64,000 nt of DNA, taken from positions 892,417-956,416 of the forward strand of contig JADGJP010000003.1 in NCBI GenBank assembly GCA_027603065.1. Reading direction: 5' to 3'. The notes under the pieces are model-generated. The model ran no database searches. It had not been told where the DNA came from and saw nothing but the letters and a program-made list of their open reading frames with translations. Below, piece after piece: positions 42,685 to 53,000 of this stretch (positions are counted from its first letter, which is position 1; each line of letters opens with the position of its first letter). The position numbers and the translations under genes were made by a program. This DNA comes from Geranomyces variabilis. Its lineage: Eukaryota > Chytridiomycota > Chytridiomycetes > Spizellomycetales > Powellomycetaceae.

Positions 42685-43252
42685 ATGCCTCCGAAGCAAG
42701 AAGTTGACGTTTCGGTGAGCTTGAGTTGGTGTTGATGGGGCGGCTAGTTTTTTTTTCCTTCGCTACCGACTGGGTCCTATGGCGCGGCGCGCGGTCAGGA
42801 CCGTGGACAGACGAAGAGGATCCAGCGCGCATTGAGAGAGAATGGCACTAAAAATCTCAATCGTTTCTGGTTACGTAGACCCTCGGCCCTGAGGAAAAGG
42901 CATTTTACGAAAAATATGGCCGCTTGCCGCCAGCAAAGAAGGCTATTCTCGGACAGCGCATGAAGGTACCCTCTCAATGGCCCGAACATTCTCACCGCCA
43001 GCATTTTGTTGACAAACAATGTTTCTCGAACAGGGCGGAGACCGAAAATATTTTGACTCGGGCGACTATGCCATGTCCAAAGCCGGAAAGTCCTCCTCTA
43101 ACGAAGTCGGGTCCGAACACCCAAGCCCTGAGCGCATCCCGCACTCTGTGCCCAGCAGCCTGAAGAAAGACGCACAGCCTCCCGTTGAGTCGAGCTTGAT
43201 CCACGAGGCCAAGGTTGACCCAGCCGCGCCCGCCGCCACGGTACCGAAATGA
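42685..43252 (+). CDS. IGO1: Endosulfine/ARPP19 family (Igo1-like) PP2A inhibitor
   Basis: Small disordered protein that, once phosphorylated by the Greatwall/Rim15 kinase, inhibits PP2A-B55 at mitotic entry or quiescence. Exons 42685-42714, 42879-42965 and 43034-43252 give 111 residues. The diagnostic core is intact: EEKAFYEKYGRLP, a Lys/Arg-rich middle, and KYFDSGDYAMSKAG with the phosphoacceptor Ser in FDSGDY. The microexon start encodes MPPKQEVDVS. The C-terminus is Ser/Pro-rich. The stop lies just inside a possible donor (GTACCG at 43241), so a longer isoform using exons further on is possible. IGO1 is used as the fungal symbol. Confidence 0.9.
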
Positions 43253-43686
43253 TTCAACTTTTAAGATAAGCTCAAACCATTCGCGCTCCGGCGTCGCAGT
43301 GGATGGACGAGTCGGTCAGCAATATGGGAGCTCTAGTAACGTTGAGCCGCTCGCGCGAAGCCATGTACCTTTTCGTTGGCGATTTGATGTATGAATTTTT
43401 CTCCACTCCTCTGTTTTCTTTTTTTAATACTGCAAACGAAACTCTTTAAGCGCACATGAGCTTTGCAATCTAGTGTGGAGCTGGGAGTTGCAATAATTCC
43501 AGTCATTAATATGTTACGCCTTTGCCAGCCGGCAAACTAACTCTATAGGCGCAATGGCGAACCAGCTCCTCCGCGGCATTAGACTCCAACGACGACGAGG
43601 TCGCGGACTTGCTTGACGTTAACCAGCTCTTAACGTACGAAGTCGAGGTGGGCTCCGCAAACGATAAGGTCGAGCTTGCTACATAA
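43253..43686 (+). other. Possible extra 3' exons on the plus strand
   Basis: Two coding-like stretches follow ENSA. The first, after an acceptor CGTCGCAG at 43298, reads WMDESVSNMGAL onward; the second (about 43549-43686) is acidic, containing SNDDEVADLLDVNQLL and ending in TAA at 43684-43686. They could be alternative C-terminal exons of ENSA or a separate small gene. The junction between the two could not be closed in frame. The second overlaps the 3' end of CCDC25 by 8 bp. Confidence 0.3.
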
Positions 43687-44588
43687 AGTCCTCCTCCAAC
43701 TCGTTGATATGCCGGCCTTCCCGGCCCTTAATGGCATCCTTGTTGCTGGCCATCTTTTCCTCGTCAAAGAGGTGGGACATGCTGCGCGATTCGGCTTCCT
43801 TCTTTCGTTGCTCCTGGATTTTGAGCTCCGCTTGCCGCTTTGAACAAGAACATACACGTCAATTCTGAAAGCCCCACATTGAAGCAAACTTAGGAGGTTT
43901 CGCAGCTTACCAGCTTTCGAGCCACCTCCCTCGCCTCGGTCCTCGACTCACGATCCCGCTCAATCTTTTCCTCCGCCAGATCCGGGTGCCGCTCGACTTT
44001 TGTCTTGTTAAGCCGGTTCACAATGGCGTTATCCCGCTCCTTGACATGCACCCGCTTGACCATCGTGCTCCGGAAAAAGGTCACCTGCCCAGTTTCCATA
44101 CCCGCCGTCTTTTTCAAGTTGCTCCATGGAGAGTAGATGATCGTCAGGTTGTTCTTTTTGTTGCCCTCGATGGAATTGGCTTTTGTCAGCTGGGCAAGGT
44201 CACTGAGCAGCGCTTCGTCAATGTCTTCCCAGGACTGCCCCTTTGGAAGGCGGAGGTACACATGGGCGGAGGAAAGCTTGTCAACGTGGAACCAAACGTC
44301 TTCGGGCCAGCCGTATCGTATTAGCTCTTCATCTGAAAACGTCAAGGAAGTGCAGAAGTCGAGGAACGTTGGATTGTCAGCAGCTAGACCACGTCCTCTG
44401 CGGCCGCCTTCTTCACGAATTGTCGGAGTGGCAAGAAACTCACTTTCGTATTTATCTTTTCCCATATAAATCGCTGCTGGCGGGTCGGTAACTGCGAGGA
44501 AACCATCACAGTTAACATCCAAACGGTGGGAAGGAGAAGTCAAAAAGCAGCAAATATCCGTACCATTGCTTGTGAAGTAAAAAACCAT
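43679..44588 (-). CDS. CCDC25: CCDC25/Jlp2 (NFACT-R domain protein)
   Basis: Conserved eukaryotic protein with an NFACT-R (DUF814) domain; yeast Jlp2 is the counterpart. Exons 44588-44564, 44491-44444, 44332-43911 and 43837-43679 give 217 residues, close to human CCDC25 (208). The N-terminus is MVFYFTSN joined to [16 protein letters not shown]. The domain core has [30 protein letters not shown] and the Lys/Arg/Glu coiled coil. The conserved end is LEEDFM. The first exon is 25 nt. Its start is 101 bp from the start of the divergent 3-HAO gene. Human CCDC25 is described as a membrane sensor of extracellular DNA, a role not expected here. Confidence 0.93.
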
Positions 44589-44689
44589 GGCGGGCGAGCA
44601 TAAAAAAGTGACCAGAGCTTGCTCGGCTTCACGCTCAACCGTCACTTGTTTCCTCCGCACTTCCCTTGCATCCAAGTGTCCCCATCAAC
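44589..44689. promoter_or_regulatory. Short bidirectional promoter, CCDC25 and 3-HAO
   Basis: Only 101 bp separate the start codons of two divergent genes, so core promoters and leaders must overlap. No TATA box is visible. Confidence 0.5.
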
Positions 44690-45282
44690 ATGGCCCCACT
44701 CCTACCACCACTCAACTTTCCCAAATGGCTATCAGAAAATGCTCATCTCTTGCAGCCGCCGGTCAACAACTTCTGCCTTTATAACTCTGCCGACTTCACC
44801 GTCATGGCCGTCGGCGGGCCTAACGCGCGTACAGACTACCACATAAACGAAACAGAGGAGTGGTTTTATCAGCACCGCGGTGCGATGCTGCTTAAAGTTG
44901 TCGATGACGGCGAGTTCAAAGATGTGCATATTGGAGAAGGCGATATGTTTATGCTGCCGGGCGGCGTGCCGCATAATCCCGTGCGGTTTGCCGACACGAT
45001 TGGGATTGTAATCGAGCGGAAACGACCTGCCGAGTCGCTTGGTGCGTGTTTTGTCAAGCTCGGCTGCATCTTGCGAGGGAACAGGGCATACTGATTGATC
45101 GTTTCTCCATTGATTTAGACCGTTTGAGATGGTACTGTGAAAAATGCAATCAAGTCGTCAACGAGGATTCTTTCCACTGTGTGGATCTTGGCAAGCAGCT
45201 TAAGCCTGTTATTGAGGCGTACTATGAGAGCGAGGAGAAGCGAACGTGCGCAAATTGCTGTCATTTGAATCCTCGCAAGTGA
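44690..45282 (+). CDS. BNA1: 3-hydroxyanthranilate 3,4-dioxygenase
   Basis: Cupin-fold, Fe(II)-dependent enzyme of the kynurenine route to quinolinate and NAD. Exons 44690-45041 and 45119-45282 give 171 residues, normal for fungal and bacterial forms. Iron ligands can be placed: His in [14 protein letters not shown] with the following Glu, and the second His in [10 protein letters not shown]. Substrate-binding Arg residues are near RTDYH and in IERKRP. The C-terminus keeps the rubredoxin-like Cys pairs, CEKC and CANC. The intron lies just before DRLRWYC. There are no neighbouring kynurenine genes, so it is not clustered. Confidence 0.95.
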
Positions 45283-45497
45283 GCAGGCGATCGTTGGGTT
45301 TCCGCCTGTACGATATCTGTATCATAGGTTTATATTAGCAGCCATTTTCAATCACTGCTTCCAGTATTTAACATTAGGGAAACTGCATATTTTCTATTTT
45401 AGACTGAGTCCTGACAAGCAACACAAAAAGGTATATACACACAGACGATATTAGCAATCCCGAATCCTACTGCTTGAGCACGGAGAGGCCGCTGGAC

Positions 45498-48400
45498 TCA
45501 GAGCACGAACAGGAACCGCAGGTCCTCCTCGCTCAGTTTGGCCAACGCTTCCATGTCCTTGCCGACCGTCGACTGGAACAGCATCTTTTTCTTTTCCTGC
45601 AACTGCAAAATTCGGCTCTCGATCGAATTGCTGACAATCATGCGGGTAATCTTGATAGGCCGAACCTGGCCCAGCCGATGAATGCGGTCAAACGCTTGAT
45701 CTTCCGTGGCCTGGATAAGATGTAAAAATGAATACCTGGAAAAAGTTGGCGATACACAAGACAAGTTATCAAAAACTTACCCTATGGATGCGAGAAACGC
45801 AATATAGAAAAGAGGAATCGTCAATTAGTATCAAGTGAATATATGAATTGCAATATGGGGGCTTTGATGCTTACGGGTTCCACCATCTATGTAGGCAAGG
45901 ACGCGTGGAGAAAGTTGCAGCCAGAGGTGAGTATGGTACCAGATGTGACATTATTTGAATGGCAGCCACTTACGGATCCATAATATAAACACGGTTGGCT
46001 TCAGTAAGGTTGAGTGCAACTCCGCCAGCCTTCAGCGACACGAGGAACACCGTGACCGCCGGGTCCGTCATAAATTGCTTGATCACTGTAGCGCGAACGG
46101 CCGGCGTCATTCGCCCATCAAGTTTGACAAGATTGAAGCCCGCGCGCGACAACCGCCACTGAATTAGATCAAGGAACGACACAAACTGCGAAAACACGAT
46201 CGCCTTTGCCGTGCTGTCTTCTTTTTGAAGTGCCGTAAGTTCCTCGACCAATGCCTCGATCTTGGTGCTGCTGCGCCATTTTGACATGTCTATGTAGTTG
46301 ACGATGGACCGCTTAACCGTGTCCCCGCCGGTTTTGGGAAACACCTCCGGCATTGACAGATCGATAGATAAGGGCTTGTAGCAGACAGGGCAAGTCGGCG
46401 TTTCATCTTCGGGCGAGCTTTGCAGATACTGTCGCGCATCCTCACGGCAGAAGGTGTGTTTGCATTTTGATGAGATTGCATCTTCAGCTTCCTCGCCACA
46501 AATTCCGCAAACAAGGATTTCTTTCGCGGTGTTGGCATCTAGAGCAAGGCGGGTAGTAACGAGATCAGGATGGTTGACAGCAAGACGCATGCGAGACAGC
46601 AGCGAAAAGATAGACGCATAGTTGTTAAGAACTGTCTCGGCCTGAACGTAGGTGGAAAAGGTGCGCGCTGAATCGCTGTACAGCGATTCGTACAGCTCTT
46701 CTTCTGCCTCGTTAAATACGTCGTTTCTGACGGTCACCACCCGCGGAGGTAGACCCAGCTCTTCGGTGCGTTCAACCTTGGTTCGTCGCAACATGATGCG
46801 GTCAAGAAGGGTGCCGAGCTTTTTGAATGCCACGAGGCCTTCGCCTTCACCTCCAAAGCGCTGGATCGGCTTCAAAATTTCGGCGTTCCACCAACAAAAG
46901 TGTTGATGGCTAATGTGACCGCATCCATCGCAGTGCCGTCTATTGCTGAATGACCAAGTCTGCATCTTGCATGGGCATTGCTTGCAAAAGTAGTAACTGA
47001 AAGGGTCGGCGTTCATAAACCTAATGAGTGAGTAAAGCTCTCCTACACGATTTTGGAGCGGTGTGCCCGACAACGACCATTGTTTTTCGCGCTGAAGGTT
47101 GAACACGGCTCGCGCTAGATGTTATTGGAGATGTAGGTGAGCTTCCACCCAAGCAACGCAAAGAGGCCTGCGCAGACTTGCTTACCAGTGCTGCAGGATC
47201 TGTCTTTGATGGCATGTGCCTCATCCAGCACAACTCGAGCCCACGGTATAGAGTGTAGAAGAGACTTCTCGTGGACTTTTTCGCCCTTTCGTGTGAATCC
47301 ATAATGTTCCTTCCGATAGCCTTGTTCGATGATCGCATATGTGGATAGGACAATGTCGTACTCCATAAGCTCGGCCTTCTTAAGTGGCCGGTTGGCGCCG
47401 TGGTGAAGCAAGACCTTAAAGGTTCCGGGCGCGGTGCGTTCCTGAAGCTCGGTCATCCACTGCATGATGGCAACGGTGGGTGTGAGGATGAGATTTGGGC
47501 GCATGCGCTTCGATACGAGTAAAGATATTGTTTCGAGGGTCTTGCCCATTCCCATCTCGTCGGCAAGGATTCCGCCATTAAAACGGCTTTCTTCCTGCCT
47601 CATCATCCAATACAGGCCCTCCTGCTGGAATGGCAGAAGCGTGACTGTGACTTCTTTGGGTTGCTCCGCGCGGACTGGTACGATGACCTCCATCTCGGTT
47701 TCCAGTTGTTCCCAGACAGTGAGCAGTTCAGGGTGGTGGTCATAGATCGCCTGCTTCGCCTTGTCCGCCTTTGCCACACGACGAGCGGCGGCAGCAGCGC
47801 CACGATTATTAGTCCTCCTTCGCGTCGGTGTAGGTGCCGCAACCGCCTCCTCTTCGGCATTAGATGCGTCTTCGTCCGACACCTGTACTTCTGATAGTTC
47901 TTCCGCTTCAGATTCCTCAACAACATCGGATCCTTTGAAGTCGCTCTCGCTGTCATCATCGTCCACGACCGCGGCAGCTCGTCTCTTTCCCTTGGCCTTT
48001 CGAGATCGCGGCGATGTGTTTTCCAAGTCATCCTCCGAGTCATTGTCAACGATGCCAGGCTTTGACAGCGCACGAACTTTACTGGCGCGTCTGGGCAGTG
48101 CGCGAGTGGTGCGCGGCTTTGGCTTGGAGGACGAGGATGACGGACCAATATCTTGGCCAAGCTCGTTGTCTGATTCCACTTCTTTCAAAACAGTCTTGCC
48201 TTTGCCTTTGACATCCTGCTTTTTGACAGCGCCCTTTGCTTTTGTCAGGCGAATACGTTTGGGATGTGGCTCGTCTCGCTCGCGGGATGAAGCCGATAGA
48301 GCGCCGACATCGGAAAGTTCTGAATCGCTGGCGGCCGGCTCAGCTTTCAGGTCCACGGCTGGCGCCTTGCTTTTTGCTTTGCGAGCGGAGGACCTGGTCT

Positions 48401-48608
48401 GGGGCGGTGGAGATTCGGGCTCTGCCTTGAACTCAAACGGATCACTGTCTTCAGGGTCGCTGTCCTTGCGCAAAGGAGTGGCAGGCTCTTTCTTGACGTT
48501 GGACCGCCGTGGTCGTCGCTTAAGAGTGGGAGTGCGATTTGGCGGAGCGGGAGATGCTGACGCAGACGCAGACGATGCCAGACGGGAGGATGAGCGCTTT
48601 GGAGGCAT
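45498..48608 (-). CDS. RAD16: Rad16-type SNF2 ATPase with RING finger (global-genome NER)
   Basis: DNA-dependent ATPase/E3 acting with Rad7 in global-genome nucleotide excision repair. Exons 48608-47186, 47114-45974, 45886-45875 (12 nt), 45781 (1 nt, proposed) and 45710-45498; the sum 2790 nt gives 929 residues. The N-terminal 290 residues are disordered, acidic/basic. SNF2 motifs follow: ADEMGMGKT (Walker A), VVLDEAH (DEAH box), LSGTPLQNRVGE. An inserted RING finger, CGICGEEAEDAISSKCKHTFC...CPVC, separates the ATPase lobes. Lobe 2 has AIVFSQFVS, KLDGRM and DRIHRLGQ. The MDPWWNPATEDQAFDR segment is continuous in the family, which is what forces the two tiny exons. It is divergent from the mitochondrial gene (270 bp). 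Confidence 0.9.
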
Positions 48609-48877
48609 CCTTTGCAGCAATGTCTTTGTCTAGCCCGGGCTACAAACGCAGGACGGCGGTAAAACTGGGAAATGATGAATGGCTGGATCAATGGTGGGGA
48701 GGTTCAGTGGCTGGCAGCTTCATTACGCCGACAGCTCGGTGCAGCCTGCTTATCCAACGCCATGGACTCGGTAACACATCCTGACATCACTCCTCGCTCC
48801 TCTCGCTCGCATCTTCTTCTTCCAACGCTGCCAATTCATCTTACTCCTGCACTGCACAAAGCACAGCAAAAACAACC

Positions 48878-49578
48878 ATGTTTGCCCGAAACGCATTCCT
48901 CCGAACATCCCGCATCGCTCGCTTCGCGACCTTCCAGCCGCGCTTCTACTCCTCGCGGCTAACGGCGTCGGAGTTACGCGACGCGCTGCCGTCGTCTTCC
49001 TCTGCCTCCGATCGCGATACAATCACCTTCTCTGTGCGCTCCAAAACGGAAATGTCGCAGTCTGGCACGGGCGACTCTTACTCAGTGGGCATCAAGGACC
49101 TCCGCGCCGCGCTTGAAAATGCGGCGAAAGACAAGACGGAGGCCACGCGTTTTGAGTACAGCAAAGAGCAAAACCGCGTAGAGCTGCTGATCAATTCGAC
49201 TTCGTCTTCTGACCTGGCGGCCGCGATCAAGGCTCATGCAAAGCCGAATGCATCCAGGTTAGAGCCTGCAAGATGGGTTGGGCTCGGCGGTCGAGAAACG
49301 GGAGGGCCGGGGTGCGTCCGCCGAAAGTGGGTTTTGGACTATACTGATTCCCACATCTGCTCTCTTCTCAGTAAGGACAACGGGTCTGGCCAGAAGAGCC
49401 TTGAGAAAGAGTTTGACGGGGAGTACGGTATGTGGTTTGCGCGTTGGTCTTGTTCTTCAAGCGTCTTCCCGGCATCTGACCATTTTTTTCGGGCATGCAA
49501 CCCAGGCGCTTCGAACCCGGCTATGTCAAAGACAACAAAGGGCAAGCAGCCTGCCAATATTTGAACAGCCATCATTGA
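48878..49578 (+). CDS. Unassigned mitochondrial protein
   Basis: Not recognised. Exons 48878-49257, 49372 to 49422 or 49427, and from 49506. The N-terminus, MFARNAFLRTSRIARFATF, is Arg/Ser/Phe-rich without acidic residues, a clear mitochondrial presequence. The mature part (about 130 residues) is Glu/Lys/Asn-rich with a stretch VGIKDLRAALENAAKD. The last junction is ambiguous: with donor 49423 (GTACGG) the protein ends in NKGQAACQYLNSHH at 49578; with donor 49428 (GTATGT) it ends in KGKQPANI at 49564. The former looks more protein-like. It is divergent from RAD16. Candidates such as small mitochondrial ribosomal or respiratory-assembly proteins could not be confirmed. Confidence 0.6.
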
Positions 49579-50052
49579 ATTAAAATGAGAAATATATTTA
49601 TTTGAAAACGGCGCCTGGCCACACACTCTGCTTTCCTCGATAATCTTCAAGAGCCGCTAAAGTGGTAAATACCCACTCTTTGAGGATCGCTTTGTTTTAG
49701 CTGGCTATCACTGGGTGCTTCAAAATGCTTTGTGACCGCTGCAAGCTTTCGACCCGGCGGTTGTCGGAAGTTGCAGTCACCGGTGACTCACCCGCGTGGC
49801 TTTGAACGCTGACGTGAGCTTGGAGTGAATAGATCGTTGGAGCTTAAGCGCACAATACCGAGGCAACGGAGAGTCCTGCCTGTATTTAGACATCATCTGT
49901 CAGCCGCCTCGAGGTCTTCATTACATTATTCCCGCAGTTGCAGCTTCAAATCCGATTATTGCCAACCTGACTGACTGCTTTGCAAAAAATCCGATAGCGA
50001 AGCTCGAACTTTTTTTCGCTCTAGTGCGACTGCCCTCTTTTCAACAACCAAT
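49579..50052. other. Intergenic region
   Basis: A 474-bp gap before the RhoGEF gene. It contains a TGACTCA site (49784-49790) and is T-rich before the start. Nothing coding was recognised. Confidence 0.4.
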
Positions 50053-53000
50053 ATGGCAGCGCATGTGAGATCCCTGACGTCGTCCAGAAGCACGGAGGAC
50101 GTCCGCGTGCCCAGCCTCAGCGATGGAACCAATTTAGCGGTCCCTATGGCCACTATGCCAAGAAGTGGGTCAGGTCTGCCGCGACACGTCGCGACATCGT
50201 CAGCGAATCACACGCGGGAAAGCACGGCGGTGAAGGTTCTGCGGCCGCTCGTTTTGAACTGGTATGAGCTGCTGAGAGCGTGATTGCGAGTACAGCAGGG
50301 CGTTGCTGACACGCAGAATGTGGGTGCGAATAGGATATCGAAAGTGTTGCAAGCTGAGGATGACGGAGAAGGCACACAACCACCAGTATCGCTACCTCAG
50401 GATGAAGAAGCTGCGTGGAACGAGCTGCGCTACGGAGCGCTACTGTGCGCCGTCATCAACGCATTATCACCGAGGCTTGTGCGGCATATCGCAACGGAAC
50501 GCACAACAGTCGCTGCACTGGAAAATCTGGGACAATTTCTGACAGGTGTGTGTCAAGAGCACACAAAGCATTCCAGAGGATGCCCGAGCCTCAAACATCT
50601 TGCACATCTTCAATCTTGCGTGCCCGCGGACATTTGTAGCTTTGACAAGTTATGGCGTCGACAAACGGTATACATTCCGCCCGATGGAATTCGTGAATGC
50701 GACTCCGACCGGCGATGAGACAATGGCGCGGGCGCTGGCTGCATTGGCCGTGCATGCAACGCTTGCAAAAGGTGCATCTGTCCCCGCGCTGGCATCAGAT
50801 GCGATCGAGCAAATGGCGTCAGTGCTGGAACAGCGGCGAGGCGAAGCTTCTGACGGCACAGGAGGGTTTTCCGATGAGAACTTGCTTGAGGCAATTATGG
50901 AAAAGCTAGAGTCCGTCGAAAGCACACAGCGAACAGTATTTGCAAAATCTCAGCTTGTGCAGGCCAAACTGGTGAGAGCAGGCACTGGTTTGACGACTGA
51001 ACGTCACCGGCAGCGTCAATCTCATGATGATTTTGTGTGCGCAGCGGCATACCATTCGGGGTCTCTCCGAACCATCATATCGGCAGCAGGAGGCTCTTGA
51101 CGCAGCCTCACAGTTGGCGCTTTCCGAAGCAGAGTCTCTTGCGGACCAGTACCTCTCGACGCTGACCTCACTGCAGCAGCAAGTCCATGTGTTGGAGCAA
51201 ACACAACATCAGCTCCTCAGCCGCATAGGCACTCCATCGTTAGCCTCGCACGTTGCTCAACAAGCTGCTTCAGGCAGCGAGTCGCATCTGCATGAAATGG
51301 GCAGCAAAACGTCAATGATGGAAGATGCTGGCGCGGCGATCGCGGCGGCCGCCGCTGCCAAAGGCGCACACAGGATGTCTGCCCTCATCAATTCTCCCGG
51401 ATCAGAAGCAAACCCTGCGCAATCAGCGCAGATGCCCAAATCGATGTTTTCGAAACTCCCGCCAGAAGTCAACAATGCGGGTTTACCCAAGCCGGAATTA
51501 ATGAGATTGTCGGTGGTCTACGAGATGATTGAGACGGAGGCGGACTATGTTCGGGATTTGGAGCTGATGATAAATGTGAGGAACCGGTCGTATGAAGCCC
51601 TTATCGAGTAAAGAGTCCGTGTAAGATTGACATTCAATCATGTGATGTGCGTGTTTTTCCAGTATCACAAGCCGCTTCTTCAGCAAACGCTTACGCCAGA
51701 GGAGATAAATACTCTGTTTTCAAACACCGAGGAGCTTGTGCCGGTTAATCAGGTATATTGCCCCATCAAGCAAGGGCGGCTAGAAGCTATCTTGTTGACC
51801 ATTCCCATTTCCGTAGCATCTTCTGAACCGATTGCGAGAGAAACGTGACGCCGACCCCTTCTTGCCAGAAGTTGGTAAGCTTAGGGCACTTTGATTTAGT
51901 TGAGCACAAATCGCGAGACGAACTTAAATGCGGCTACTTAGGTGATGCAATTGTGGACGTTTCCGAAGTAAGTGAACCTTGGCCACCGTATCTGCCGCGT
52001 TAGGGCGCGTTCGCTTATATCTGCTCGATGCCCAGTCACTGAAAGTGTACACAACATATTGCGGAAACTACCCGGAAGCAATGAAGCTGGTGCACAAGCT
52101 GCAGGCCGGTGCAGAGACGAAGGACGAGTTGCAGGTAAGTTATGCGGACGTTCGTTATTTGTATATTTTGATACCTTGCTCATTTTGCCTGCGCTATAGA
52201 AAATGATGAACAGCACAGAAGGTCGAGGGCTTAGTTTAGAGTCCTTCTTGGTAAGGGACCGGTCAAGTACCTGCAATTTGGAAAAACATGGTGACTGAAG
52301 ACCGTTTCCATGGGTGTCCAACAGATCAAGCCCGTTCAGCGCATCTGCAAGTACGTTTCGTGTGACGTTTGGCATCCTGCAAAGATTGACCTAGGGCATA
52401 ACATTCATTGGCAGGTATCCGCTGCTCATCCGTGAGCTGCAAAAGCACACCGACAAGCTCAGCAAGGACACAATCTCGCTTAACCTGGCAATGACAAAGA
52501 TTGAAAGTGTGGTGGCGCACGTCAACGAGTACACTCGGCAGCTTGGCGAGCGGGACCGTCTCGTTGGGCTGCAAGCGAAAATCGATGCCCCGCTTGTGAG
52601 TCTTGTCTAAGATGAACATTGAAAGTCAGAGCGTACAAAGGCTCATGACCTGATCACCTTCATCTTGAATGTGCTTAGCAATTAGCGTTGCATGAAAGGA
52701 AGCATGTGCGGGACGGTCTCCTGTCCCGAGGATTCAACGGAAAGGCGCGCGAGCGCTACGTTCTGCTCTTTGCGGATGTGCTGCTCATCTGCACACCACT
52801 CAAAGGCGGGCGCTTCATGCTCGAGTCAGTCCACGATGTCGCCGAACTGGTTGTGCAGCCCGACGGGAAGGGGGGTAAGAGCCATATGCCTTCCGCGTAC
52901 TCCACTTGCTTTTAGAGTCACTCACATCTACTTGGCCGCAAACATGTATGAAGAACCAATTCCGAAATCCCTCAAATTCGCATTCCAGCTCAGCGGGGCG

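Noticed and set aside
47761-48633. 290-codon plus-strand frame opposite RAD16 N-terminus
   Set aside because: Low-complexity Ser/Leu/Ala mirror of the charged N-terminal region of RAD16; no start context or family.
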